NCBI GenBank assembly: GCA_021780625.1
Contig: JAJXYI010000069.1
Span: 1-8,745, forward strand
Reading direction: 5' to 3'
Source: a bacterium
GTDB taxonomy: Bacteria; Verrucomicrobiota; Verrucomicrobiae; Opitutales; Opitutaceae
Length of the DNA stretch: 8,745 nucleotides
Numbering within the stretch: the stretch's first letter is position 1; each line of letters opens with the position of its first letter. Shown one piece after another: positions 1 through 6,120 of the stretch. The notes under the pieces are model-generated. The model made no database searches, was not told where the DNA came from, and saw nothing but the letters and a program-made list of their open reading frames with translations. The translations under genes and the position numbers were made by a program.

Positions 1-1
1 T

Positions 2-1087
2 TTTGCGGGCGTCTCGCGCGCCGAGCTGTTCGCGCAGATCGACGAGGCGCTCGCGGCGATGAACGAACTGCAGCGGAAGTATCCGGCGCTGCGCCGCGAG
101 GACCCGTCGGTCGCGGCGGCTGCCGCGGCGGTAAAGGAGGACGAGGGGGCGATGCTCTTCGACCTCGGAGGCATGGATGTCCCCGCCGCACCCCCGCCCA
201 CGGACAAGCTCGCCGAGGAATTTACCCAGCTCCTGCGCGTCAACGGCGCCCGCCGCGCCCCGGTCCCGTCGCCCGCCGAAGCCGCGCCCCCGCCCGAGGG
301 CGGCGGCATGCTCGACCTCGGAGAGACCCGCGCCGCGTCCTCCGCACAGCGGGTCGCCACGGCCCCGGCCAAGGCCGCCGAGGTCCGCGTCGTCAACGAG
401 GTCACACTCCTCCAGTACGAAAAGGAACTGCTCGGCTTCTACGTCTCGGGCCATCCGATGGACGCCTACACCGGCCTTGCCGAGGCGGTCGACACCTTCA
501 CTCCTGACGAACTTCTGTCGCAGCCCGACCGCACGGAATTTCGCCTTTGCGGCATCGCGAGCAACATCGTCAAAAAGTATTCCAAGAAGGACAACCGCCT
601 CTGGTCGCCCTTCACGCTGTCGACGCGGCGCGCCTCGCTGGCGCTCAACATGTTCGCGGACGCCTATGCCGCTTACGGGAAGAATCTCGCCGAGAACGTG
701 CCCGTGATGGTGCTGGGCAACGTCATCCTCGGCCAGGACGGCGCGCGCATCAACGTGAAGGAGTGCTATCCGCTCGACTCGGCGATGGCTCTGGCCGTGA
801 AGCGGCTGACGTGGCTGCTGAAGCCCGAGCACCCGGAGATCGGCGAATTTCTCCGCCGCATGCGGGAGACTCTCAACCAGTACGTCGGCGACACACGGGT
901 GGAGTTCGGCTTCGTGATGGATGGGCGCGTCGGTCCGGTGGCGGAGGTGAGCACGGCGCTGACCCTGCGCGTCTATGGGAAGGCCTTCCAGGTTCTGCGC
1001 CGACATCCCGCGGTCGCGGGGGTGCTCGTGGAAACCAAGCGCCTGGAACTCAAACAGGACCGGCGCTGGGAGAAAAAGCGGGCCTGA
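2..1087 (+). CDS. dnaE: DNA polymerase III subunit alpha, C-terminal part (5' truncated by window edge)
   Basis: This is the end of the catalytic subunit of the replicative DNA polymerase. The reading frame is open from base 2, so the first 'ATG' at 59 is internal; 361 residues are visible. Residues 1-25 match the helical region after the polymerase core (RAELFAQIDEALAAMNEL). A long Ala/Pro-rich linker (about 34-120) follows, then the family hallmark EKELLGFYVSGHPMD (about 140-154). An OB-fold-like region starts at FRLCGIASNIVKKYSKKDNR, and the protein ends in the C-terminal domain, which in DnaE proteins contacts tau. The linker carries MLFDLGG and a second copy MLDLGE. The first sits where other DnaE proteins have the internal sliding-clamp motif (QADMF in E. 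coli). The family assignment is secure from the EKE-GHP block. The clamp-motif reading is inference. The gene is convergent with apbE, 39 bp away. Confidence 0.93.
   Translation, partial: FAGVSRAELFAQIDEALAAMNELQRKYPALRREDPSVAAAAAAVKEDEGAMLFDLGGMDVPAAPPPTDKLAEEFTQLLRVNGARRAPVPSPAEAAPPPEGGGMLDLGETRAASSAQRVATAPAKAAEVRVVNEVTLLQYEKELLGFYVSGHPMDAYTGLAEAVDTFTPDELLSQPDRTEFRLCGIASNIVKKYSKKDNRLWSPFTLSTRRASLALNMFADAYAAYGKNLAENVPVMVLGNVILGQDGARINVKECYPLDSAMALAVKRLTWLLKPEHPEIGEFLRRMRETLNQYVGDTRVEFGFVMDGRVGPVAEVSTALTLRVYGKAFQVLRRHPAVAGVLVETKRLELKQDRRWEKKRA
152..323 (+). repeat. Duplicated short motif in the dnaE linker
   Basis: ATGCTCTTCGACCTCGGAG at 152-170 recurs as ATGCTCGACCTCGGAG at 308-323, identical apart from an in-frame loss of TTC. 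The encoded peptides are MLFDLGG and MLDLGE, both preceded by Gly-rich residues. Both lie in low-complexity sequence, so an old local duplication or convergent composition could each explain it. Confidence 0.5.
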
Positions 1088-1096
1088 GGCGTTCGG

Positions 1097-1117
1097 CGTC
1101 CCGGCCCCGGCGGGACG
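1097..1117. terminator. GC-rich hairpin between convergent dnaE and apbE
   Basis: CGTCCCG (1097-1103) and CGGGACG (1111-1117) can form a perfect 7-bp stem with a 7-nt loop in the 39-bp gap between the two convergent stop codons. The position suits a shared bidirectional terminator. Neither strand has a T-tract after the stem, so it is not a classical intrinsic terminator. Confidence 0.35.
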
Positions 1118-1126
1118 GGAGGCGGC

Positions 1127-2116
1127 TCAGTCGACGAGATAGTTCCAGAACCCACGCGTCTGGGCGCGGGCGTCGGCGGTGAGGATCACCCCTTCGGCGC
1201 CGGAGACTGTCTGGATAAAACGGATACCCTCGACCGGACCCAGGACAAACGCGGTCGTGGACAGGGCGCCCGCACGCAGGCAGGTGTCCGCGATGACCGT
1301 CGCCTGGAGGCAGCCGTTGGCCACGGGACGTCCGGTGCGGGGATCGAGGATGTGGCCGTAGCGGCGGCCTTCGTGGACGAAATGGCGCACGTAGTCGCCC
1401 GAGGAGGCGATGCCCTTGCCGGCGGGTGTGGCGATCGAGCCGACGGCGCTGCCGGGTTTATTCGGATCCTCCAGGCCGACGTACCACGAGGGCCGTCCTG
1501 GAGGAATCCCGAGCACGCGCAGGTCGTGTCCGAAATCCACGAGCGCCGCCGAGATTCCCTGTTGACGCGCGATTTCGGTGACGGCGTCCACGGCCCACTC
1601 CTTGCCGAAGCCGCCGAAGTCGAGTGCCATGCCCTCGAGGGGGAGGCGCACGCGGCCGGGCTCGAGCTGGACCTTGGACCAGCCCACGAGTCGGCGGGCG
1701 GCCTCGATCTCGGACTCGGAAGGCAGGTCCGCGTGGCTGCGCTTGTAGTCCCACAACGCGAGCAGCGGCAGCGCGGTGGCGTCGAGGATACCGCCGGAAA
1801 ACGTATGCAGGGCCCCGGCCAGCCGGAGCATCTGCTCCATCTCGGCGTCGACCGGCGTCCAGTCGCCGCCGGCACGGCGGTTGATGGCGCTGAGCTGGCT
1901 GTCCGGGCGGAAATGCGAGTACCGCGCCTCGAAGGCCGCGACCCAGGCCGTGGCGGCCTTCTCGAAGGCGGCGGCCTGCTCGTCTCCGGAGCACACATAC
2001 AGGACCTTGCAGTCCGTGCCCAGGGCCTTGAATGCCAGCGTGCGGAGCGGCACCGAGGGGCCCGACCCAGGGGCGGGTGGGGGAGGCGGGGTGCGGTTGG
2101 TGATGAAGAGACCCAT
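1127..2116 (-). CDS. apbE: FAD:protein FMN transferase (ApbE family)
   Basis: ApbE enzymes split FAD and attach FMN to a Thr/Ser of target proteins such as Rnf/Nqr subunits. The product is 329 aa from the ATG at 2116, normal for the family. Visible motifs are FRPDSQLSAINR (69-80), a GGILDATALPLLALW stretch (108-122), ALDFGGFGKEWAVD (164-177), LVDFGHDLRVLG (192-203) and HILDPRTGRP (255-264). The C-terminal metal motif reads RAGALSTTAFVLG (281-293), with Gly where many relatives have Asp (ADALSTA). No signal peptide or lipobox is seen, unlike many Gram-negative ApbE proteins. A GTG at 2143 would add nine residues. I prefer the ATG, because the extension is Arg-rich and overlaps a hairpin, but neither start has a clear ribosome site. 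No flavoprotein partner is encoded nearby. Confidence 0.88.
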   Translation of the reverse strand: MGLFITNRTPPPPPAPGSGPSVPLRTLAFKALGTDCKVLYVCSGDEQAAAFEKAATAWVAAFEARYSHFRPDSQLSAINRRAGGDWTPVDAEMEQMLRLAGALHTFSGGILDATALPLLALWDYKRSHADLPSESEIEAARRLVGWSKVQLEPGRVRLPLEGMALDFGGFGKEWAVDAVTEIARQQGISAALVDFGHDLRVLGIPPGRPSWYVGLEDPNKPGSAVGSIATPAGKGIASSGDYVRHFVHEGRRYGHILDPRTGRPVANGCLQATVIADTCLRAGALSTTAFVLGPVEGIRFIQTVSGAEGVILTADARAQTRGFWNYLVD

Positions 2117-2132
2117 GGAGGGACGTGGGAGG

Positions 2133-2168
2133 CGGAGTCGCACGGTGCGAGCCCGTGGAGCGACTCCG
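2133..2168. repeat. Long imperfect inverted repeat (hairpin) upstream of apbE
   Basis: The 5' arm CGGAGTCGCACGG (2133-2145) pairs with CCGTG (2153-2157) and CGACTCCG (2161-2168), giving 13 base pairs interrupted only by a 3-nt GAG bulge, with a 7-nt loop. It ends 16 nt upstream of the preferred apbE ATG, so it would fall in that gene's 5' leader or be a protein-binding palindrome. No T-tract follows it, which argues against an intrinsic terminator. No second copy was seen in the window. Confidence 0.55.
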
Positions 2169-2285
2169 AGAGCATCTAGCCGGGGGAACTTCGCCCGTCC
2201 ACGAAGATCTCTGGACCACCCGGCGGGGGGGGCGGCGCTCCGGTTTCCTCCGGTCCGGGCTCGACAAGACCGGGGCGCCGGTTCT

Positions 2286-2289
2286 GGAG
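2286..2289 (+). promoter_or_regulatory. Ribosome binding site fixing the RNA methyltransferase start
   Basis: GGAG lies 9 nt ahead of the ATG at 2299. It supports that start over the upstream in-frame extension from 2125, which has no homology-like content and would cover the whole intergenic region. Confidence 0.55.
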
Positions 2290-2298
2290 TCTGTGACG

Positions 2299-3477
2299 AT
2301 GTCTTCCTCCCCCCTGATCAACCGAGCCGCGATGGTGCTGCGCCAGGTCACCGACAAGCGTCCCGCCGATCAGGTGCTGCGCGAATTCGTCACCACCCAT
2401 CGTGAATGGTCCCCGATCGAAAAGCGGGCCCTTGCCCGCATGGTCTTCGCCTATTTCAGGTGGTTCGGCTGGGCCGATCAGGCGGAGAGCCTCCAGAACC
2501 AGATCGAACAGATCATGGAGATGCAGGCTCGCTTCGAGCGCGATCCGGCCTCGATCAAGGTCGAGGCGCTCGCGGTACGCGCGGTGCCGGCGTGGGTTCG
2601 CGAGGAGCTCGACTTTACGCCGGAGTTTTTGCGCAGGCTCCAGCGGGAGCCGGTTCTGTGGCTGCGCCCGCGCACGGGACGGCATCGCGAGGTCAGCCGC
2701 GTCCTGGGCGACTGCGAGGAGGTCCGCGTCGAACGCCGCGACTCACGCTTTGTCTTCCTGGACGCGGCCTCCGGTCCGCATTGTCCGCCGACGGCCCATG
2801 CGGCGTGGCCGGACGACTGCCACCTGGGGCTGTTGCGCTATGGCGGTCGCAACGATCTTTTCCAAACGGCGCCCTTCCGCGAGGGAGAGTTCGAGATTCA
2901 GGACATCGCCTCGCAGATGGTGGGTCGCTTCTGCGCACCCGAGGCCGGGCAGACCTGGTGGGACGCGTGTGCCGGCGAAGGCGGCAAGTTGCTGCACTTG
3001 TCGGACCTCATGGGAGGCAAGGGGCTCATTTGGGCGAGCGACCGTTCAGAGCGTCGTCTGGAGATCCTGAAGCGCCGCGCCTCCCGCGCCTCGGCGTTCA
3101 ACTACCGCTGCGCCGCCTGGGAGGGCGGTGTGAAGCTGCCGACCCGCACCCCCTTCGACGGGATACTGGTGGACGCCCCGTGCAGCGGGCTGGGGACGTG
3201 GCAGCGCAATCCGCATGCGCGGTGGACGACTTCGCCGCGCGACGTGGCCGAGTTGGCCGAGATCCAGAAGACCCTGCTGGGCAACGCGGCGGCCGGACTC
3301 AAGCCGGGGGGCCGCCTGGTGTATTCGGTGTGCACGCTCACCCGCAGCGAAACCGTCGCCGTGGCCGATGCCTTTTCCGCGCAACACACCGAGTGCGAGC
3401 CGGTGTTTCGCGGGACGATCTGGCCCCAGGATCTCGAGGGCAACGGCATGTTCATCGCCGCGTGGCGCAAGCGCTAG
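2299..3477 (+). CDS. RsmB/NOP family RNA (cytosine-C5) methyltransferase
   Basis: The protein is 392 aa and transfers a methyl group from SAM to C5 of a cytosine in RNA, most likely 16S rRNA. The first 80 or so residues are helical and NusB-like in character, as in RsmB. The catalytic domain shows the SAM loop DACAGEGGK (222-230), acidic D248 in ASDRS, motif IV DAPCSGLGTW (292-301, with C295), and the nucleophile motif VYSVCTL (341-347, with C345). The C-terminal GMFIAAW (383-389) is also typical. Both cysteines needed for the mechanism are present. It is somewhat shorter than E. coli RsmB (429 aa), so the target site (m5C967 or another) cannot be named. It is followed 15 bp later by a second methyltransferase, probably in one transcript. 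Confidence 0.88.
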   Translation: MSSSPLINRAAMVLRQVTDKRPADQVLREFVTTHREWSPIEKRALARMVFAYFRWFGWADQAESLQNQIEQIMEMQARFERDPASIKVEALAVRAVPAWVREELDFTPEFLRRLQREPVLWLRPRTGRHREVSRVLGDCEEVRVERRDSRFVFLDAASGPHCPPTAHAAWPDDCHLGLLRYGGRNDLFQTAPFREGEFEIQDIASQMVGRFCAPEAGQTWWDACAGEGGKLLHLSDLMGGKGLIWASDRSERRLEILKRRASRASAFNYRCAAWEGGVKLPTRTPFDGILVDAPCSGLGTWQRNPHARWTTSPRDVAELAEIQKTLLGNAAAGLKPGGRLVYSVCTLTRSETVAVADAFSAQHTECEPVFRGTIWPQDLEGNGMFIAAWRKR

Positions 3478-3479
3478 CT

Positions 3480-3486
3480 GGAGAGG
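3480..3486 (+). promoter_or_regulatory. Strong ribosome binding site for the second methyltransferase
   Basis: GGAGAGG lies 6 nt upstream of the ATG at 3493 and starts 3 nt after the stop of the preceding gene. It is the best Shine-Dalgarno match in the window and fixes the start at 3493. Confidence 0.7.
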
Positions 3487-3492
3487 GTTGCG

Positions 3493-4302
3493 ATGTCCCG
3501 GAAAATCAGCCCGGAGACGGTGAAAGCCGACTTCAACGAGGTTGCGGCGGTGCTTCACTACACGCGCGCGGCCCACGAGCTGGGCCTGTGGAAATCGGAG
3601 CGGCTGGTCGTCGGGCGGTTTTTCCCCGATCGTGGCGCGCTCCTGCTCGAGGCCGGGTGTGGCGCCGGGCGCGCGACGCTGGGCCTGTGGGAGATGGGAT
3701 ACCGGAGCCTGGCCGCGTTCGATTTCGCGGAGGAACTGCTGGATCAGGCGCGCAGTCTGGCGGCCAATCGCGGCGCGGATGGAATCGGATTTTTTCATGC
3801 GGACGCGACGGCGCTACCGGATTGCGCCGGGATGTGCGGGCTGATTGGCCCCGGCCCTGTGGCGGACGCGCTTCGCCTTGCAGGCGGGTTCGGGGGCGCG
3901 CTGTTTTTGTTCAACGGACTGATGCAGATACCGGGCCGGGAGCGGCGCCGTGAGGCCCTTCGTCGCCTCGCCGCGGCGTGCCGGCCGGGCGCCCCGCTTG
4001 TGTTCACGACCCACGACCGCAACGCGTCCCGCACCGAACAGGCCCTGTGGCGTCTCGAGGCGGTCCGCTGGGAGAAGGGTCTCCAGGATCCGCGGCTCAA
4101 CGAATTCGGCGACCGGTACTTCGAGGATGAGGCGGGGCGGACCTTCATGCACCTGCCCGATCGCACCGAGATCCTCGATGACCTTGCCGAAACCGGCTGG
4201 CGCCATGATTACGATGCACTGCGCCGCCAGATTGCGGCCGAGACGCGCGCGGTGAGGGATTTTTCCGACGAATGCCGGTTCTGGGCCGCGACGCGGGCGT
4301 GA
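3493..4302 (+). CDS. Class I SAM-dependent methyltransferase, substrate unknown
   Basis: This is a 269-aa cytoplasmic protein with a class I (Rossmann) methyltransferase core. Motif I reads EAGCGAGRATLGL (53-65). An acidic residue D77 ends strand 2 (AAFDFAEELL), and FHADATALP (101-109) matches the loop contacting adenine. Strand 4 is GALFLFNGLMQIPG (135-148), followed by a helix and a PLVFTTHDR strand (168-176). The N-terminal KADFNEVAAVLHY resembles the lid helices of small-molecule methyltransferases. No feature identifies the substrate. The 15-bp spacing and strong ribosome site indicate co-expression with the RNA methyltransferase upstream, but that alone does not make it an RNA enzyme. 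It ends 14 bp from the convergent transaldolase stop codon. Confidence 0.82.
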   Translation: MSRKISPETVKADFNEVAAVLHYTRAAHELGLWKSERLVVGRFFPDRGALLLEAGCGAGRATLGLWEMGYRSLAAFDFAEELLDQARSLAANRGADGIGFFHADATALPDCAGMCGLIGPGPVADALRLAGGFGGALFLFNGLMQIPGRERRREALRRLAAACRPGAPLVFTTHDRNASRTEQALWRLEAVRWEKGLQDPRLNEFGDRYFEDEAGRTFMHLPDRTEILDDLAETGWRHDYDALRRQIAAETRAVRDFSDECRFWAATRA

Positions 4303-4316
4303 TCGCCTCCGGGCGC

Positions 4317-5036
4317 CTACAGCGCGAATCCCGCGGAGGAGGAATCCGCCACGAAGCCCCTTACGGTGTCGAGCGACATGAACGGCAGATCCCGGCCCAG
4401 AAACTTGGCGGCTTTCGCCAGGATCTCGTGGGGAACGGTCACGATGTCGCATCCGCACTCCGCGGCCTGCACGAGATTGTAGACCTCGCGCACGCTCGCC
4501 CACAGCAGTTCCGTCTTGGGAATGGATTTCAGCAGTCCGCGGCACTCGCGCATGATCGGCATGGGATCCCTGCCCGTGTCAGCGATGCGGCCGGCGATGA
4601 TGGAGACTACGGATGGCACGGCCGGATTCAGCGCGTGGGCAACCTCGCGGACCTGGTTCGGGTTGACGACGGCGGTCACGTTCACGCGAACCCCCTGGGC
4701 GGCAAGTTCTCGAATCAGCGGGGCCGCGGACTCGCCGCGCGAGTTTGTCACGGGAATCTTCACGTACACGTTTTGGCCCCACCCCGAGATCTTCAGGGCC
4801 TGCCTGCGCATGTCCGAAAAATCGTCCGACAGCACTTCCAATGAGATGGGTTTGGCGGTCACGACTTTCAGGATGTCGCGGGCAAAGGCCTCGTAGTCCC
4901 GGATGCCCGCCCGCTTCATCAGCGAGGGGTTGGTCGTGAGCCCGTGGATGTAGGGCTTCTCGTAGAGCTCGAGGATTCCGGCTTTGTCGGCACCGTCGGC
5001 AAAGATCCGTATCTTAAGTTCGGATAGCGTGGACAT
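4317..5036 (-). CDS. Transaldolase-family protein (small, FSA/TalC-like fold)
   Basis: The product is 239 aa from the ATG at 5036, the size of the small transaldolase/fructose-6-phosphate aldolase subfamily. Schiff-base Lys93 lies in YVKIPVTN (91-98). Catalytic Asp14 is in IFADGAD, and LTTNPSL (33-39) is the family signature. Glu67 (SLEV), Asn119-Thr121 (NVT) and Ser145 match the pattern of true transaldolases rather than E. coli FSA, which has Gln at the Glu67 position. The likely reaction is therefore three-carbon transfer between sugar phosphates, including formation of sedoheptulose 7-phosphate. That specificity is inference. It is the last gene of the - strand run, 80 bp after the phosphatase. 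Base composition around its start is lower in GC (31 of 60 at 4981-5040). An upstream ATG at 5084 would add 16 Pro-rich residues unlike the family. Confidence 0.85.
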   Translation of the reverse strand: MSTLSELKIRIFADGADKAGILELYEKPYIHGLTTNPSLMKRAGIRDYEAFARDILKVVTAKPISLEVLSDDFSDMRRQALKISGWGQNVYVKIPVTNSRGESAAPLIRELAAQGVRVNVTAVVNPNQVREVAHALNPAVPSVVSIIAGRIADTGRDPMPIMRECRGLLKSIPKTELLWASVREVYNLVQAAECGCDIVTVPHEILAKAAKFLGRDLPFMSLDTVRGFVADSSSAGFAL

Positions 5037-5116
5037 TGTGGGATGTTGGCCGAAAAGGGGGGCCGGCGGTGGACAGCAAGCCATGGAAAGGTGTCCGCGT
5101 CGAGTCCGCGCCGCCT

Positions 5117-5695
5117 TCAATTTCCGGTGGGTCCCGCGTCTTGCCGGCGGGTCACCTTCAGGATCCGGTCGACCGCCTCGGCGAAGCTACCGACGACGAA
5201 ATCCGGCGGAGCCGACATCGTCTCGGTGTATCCAAAATCGATGTGCACGGTACGGACGCCCGCACGCTGGCCGCATTCGATGTCGCGCCAGCGGTCGCCG
5301 ACCATCCAGGAGCGGGCGAGGTCGAGTCCGAGCGCCGCCGCGGCGTCTAGGAGCATGCCCGGTTCGGGTTTGCGGCGCCGCGAGGTCTCGCCGCGCCCGG
5401 GATCGTAGCAGACTTCGATGCGCTCGATTTCGGGGACGAGAGCGAGGAGCCGGGCGTGCATCGCCTCCACGACCTCGCGCCGTTGGGCGCCCCGGCCGAC
5501 ATCGGGCTGGTTCGTCGCCACGACGAGCGCGAAACCCGCGTGCCTGAGCGCGCGGCAGGCCTCGGGCACCCCGGGAAAGAGTTGAAAGGCTTCGAGCGTC
5601 GCCGGGGGATAGGGCTTCCCGTCGCGAATGACCTGCACGTTGAGCGTTCCGTCGCGATCCAAGAAGACGGCCGGTCTGAGAGAGGACGTGCTCAT
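5117..5695 (-). CDS. gmhB: HAD phosphatase, GmhB/HisB-N family (probable heptose 1,7-bisphosphate 7-phosphatase)
   Basis: This 192-aa protein belongs to the HAD family that removes the 7-phosphate from D-glycero-D-manno-heptose 1,7-bisphosphate, or the phosphate of histidinol phosphate. The motifs are complete: FLDRDGTLN (11-19) with nucleophile D13 and acid/base D15, TNQ (61-63), K109 in RRKPEPG, and GDRWRDIE (133-140) with D134 and D138. Known GmhB and HisB-N proteins carry a Cys/His zinc loop ending in CDCRKP. Here the region is CYDPGRGETSRRRKP (96-110) with one Cys and no His, so the zinc site appears lost. Its start overlaps the gtrA stop (ATGA), implying translational coupling. The hddA kinase about 1.5 kb away makes the heptose role much more likely than histidine synthesis. 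Which anomer it prefers cannot be read from the sequence. Confidence 0.82.
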   Translation of the reverse strand: MSTSSLRPAVFLDRDGTLNVQVIRDGKPYPPATLEAFQLFPGVPEACRALRHAGFALVVATNQPDVGRGAQRREVVEAMHARLLALVPEIERIEVCYDPGRGETSRRRKPEPGMLLDAAAALGLDLARSWMVGDRWRDIECGQRAGVRTVHIDFGYTETMSAPPDFVVGSFAEAVDRILKVTRRQDAGPTGN

Positions 5696-6096
5696 GGCTG
5701 AAGGTGGGATTTGCGGCGGAAGACGCGGTAGTTGAGGAGGAGGAATACGAGCAGCGTCGAGGGCGGAAGCGCGAGGGCGGCCGCAAAGAGCACGCGCAGG
5801 CCAAGCAGGTCGTGGCCGGCCTTGAAAAGGCCCAGGTTCACCAGGTAACTGAGGGCGGCAGTCCCCACATATTCGCCGAACTGGCGCCAGGAGTCGCGCC
5901 GGTCGCTGGGCAGCGCCCAGAAACGGTTCATCAGGTAATGCGTTGCCGTGGAGCAGAAAAACGAGCAGCTAAAGGCGATGTCCGCAGCGAGCCATCTCTT
6001 GTACACCGCGAGCGTCGAGAACTGGACGAGGGCCGCGACGCCGCCCACGGTAAGAAAACGCAAAAACCTCACTTGCGTCTCGCGTGTCGGTGCCAT
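5692..6096 (-). CDS. GtrA family membrane protein
   Basis: This 134-aa protein has four predicted transmembrane helices at about 11-31, 38-56, 75-93 and 102-122. It shows the GtrA pattern: RFLRFLTVGGVAALVQF (10-26) at the start, HYLMNRFWAL (53-62) after helix 2, and LLNYRVFRRK (120-129) at the end. GtrA proteins are thought to help polyprenyl-phosphate-linked sugars cross the inner membrane for cell-surface glycosylation. An ATG at 6108 would add four residues (MHKG); I chose 6096, but neither has a clear ribosome site. The stop codon overlaps the phosphatase start by 4 bp. The long open frame that continues upstream to 7110 is only the antisense of the oxidoreductase. The partner glycosyltransferase is not in the window. 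Confidence 0.85.
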   Translation of the reverse strand: MAPTRETQVRFLRFLTVGGVAALVQFSTLAVYKRWLAADIAFSCSFFCSTATHYLMNRFWALPSDRRDSWRQFGEYVGTAALSYLVNLGLFKAGHDLLGLRVLFAAALALPPSTLLVFLLLNYRVFRRKSHLQP

Positions 6097-6120
6097 GCCC
6101 TTGTGCATCAGCCAATCCGA
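6097..6120. promoter_or_regulatory. 24-bp divergent junction between gtrA and the oxidoreductase
   Basis: The two start codons face away from each other across only 24 bp (12 bp if gtrA starts at 6108). No promoter fits in this space, so promoters for both directions must overlap the 5' ends of the genes. The surrounding 60 bp (6061-6120) have 34 G/C, against 44 of 60 at 6541-6600, a dip that fits promoter DNA. I saw no clear -35/-10 boxes or Shine-Dalgarno sequence. Confidence 0.45.

Larger units (their letters stand above)
2117..2298. promoter_or_regulatory. Divergent intergenic region between apbE and the RNA methyltransferase
   Basis: This 182-bp gap separates the start of apbE (-) from the start of the RNA methyltransferase (+), so promoters for both probably lie here. 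I found no convincing -35/-10 pair on either strand; a weak TAGATG on the - strand (around 2178) is the best -10-like match. The region holds the 2133-2168 hairpin, a run of eight G at 2225-2232, and a smaller inverted repeat CCGGTC/GACCGG (2250-2255 and 2268-2273) just ahead of the methyltransferase ribosome site. Confidence 0.5.

Noticed and set aside
1352..2179. 275-residue + strand open frame opposite apbE
   Set aside because: Antisense shadow; apbE on the other strand has all the family motifs.
2125..2298. N-terminal extension of the RNA methyltransferase by 58 residues
   Set aside because: No resemblance to the NusB-like N-terminus; a GGAG site supports the ATG at 2299.
2406..3953. 515-residue + strand open frame spanning the two methyltransferases
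   Set aside because: It is a shifted-frame shadow, rich in Arg/Gly/Ala, covering two genes with clear catalytic motifs in other frames.
4306..4339. CCTCCG/CGGAGG inverted repeat at the convergent 3' ends of the methyltransferase and transaldolase
   Set aside because: Six pairs with a 22-nt loop and no T-tract, mostly inside the transaldolase coding sequence; too weak for a terminator call.
5071..5096. Inverted repeat GGACA/TGTCC between transaldolase and phosphatase genes
   Set aside because: Only five Watson-Crick pairs around a 16-nt loop; expected by chance in this composition.
5704..6120. In-frame 139-residue extension ahead of the oxidoreductase
   Set aside because: It is antisense to gtrA and charged low-complexity sequence. 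The Rossmann domain starts a few residues after the ATG at 6121.
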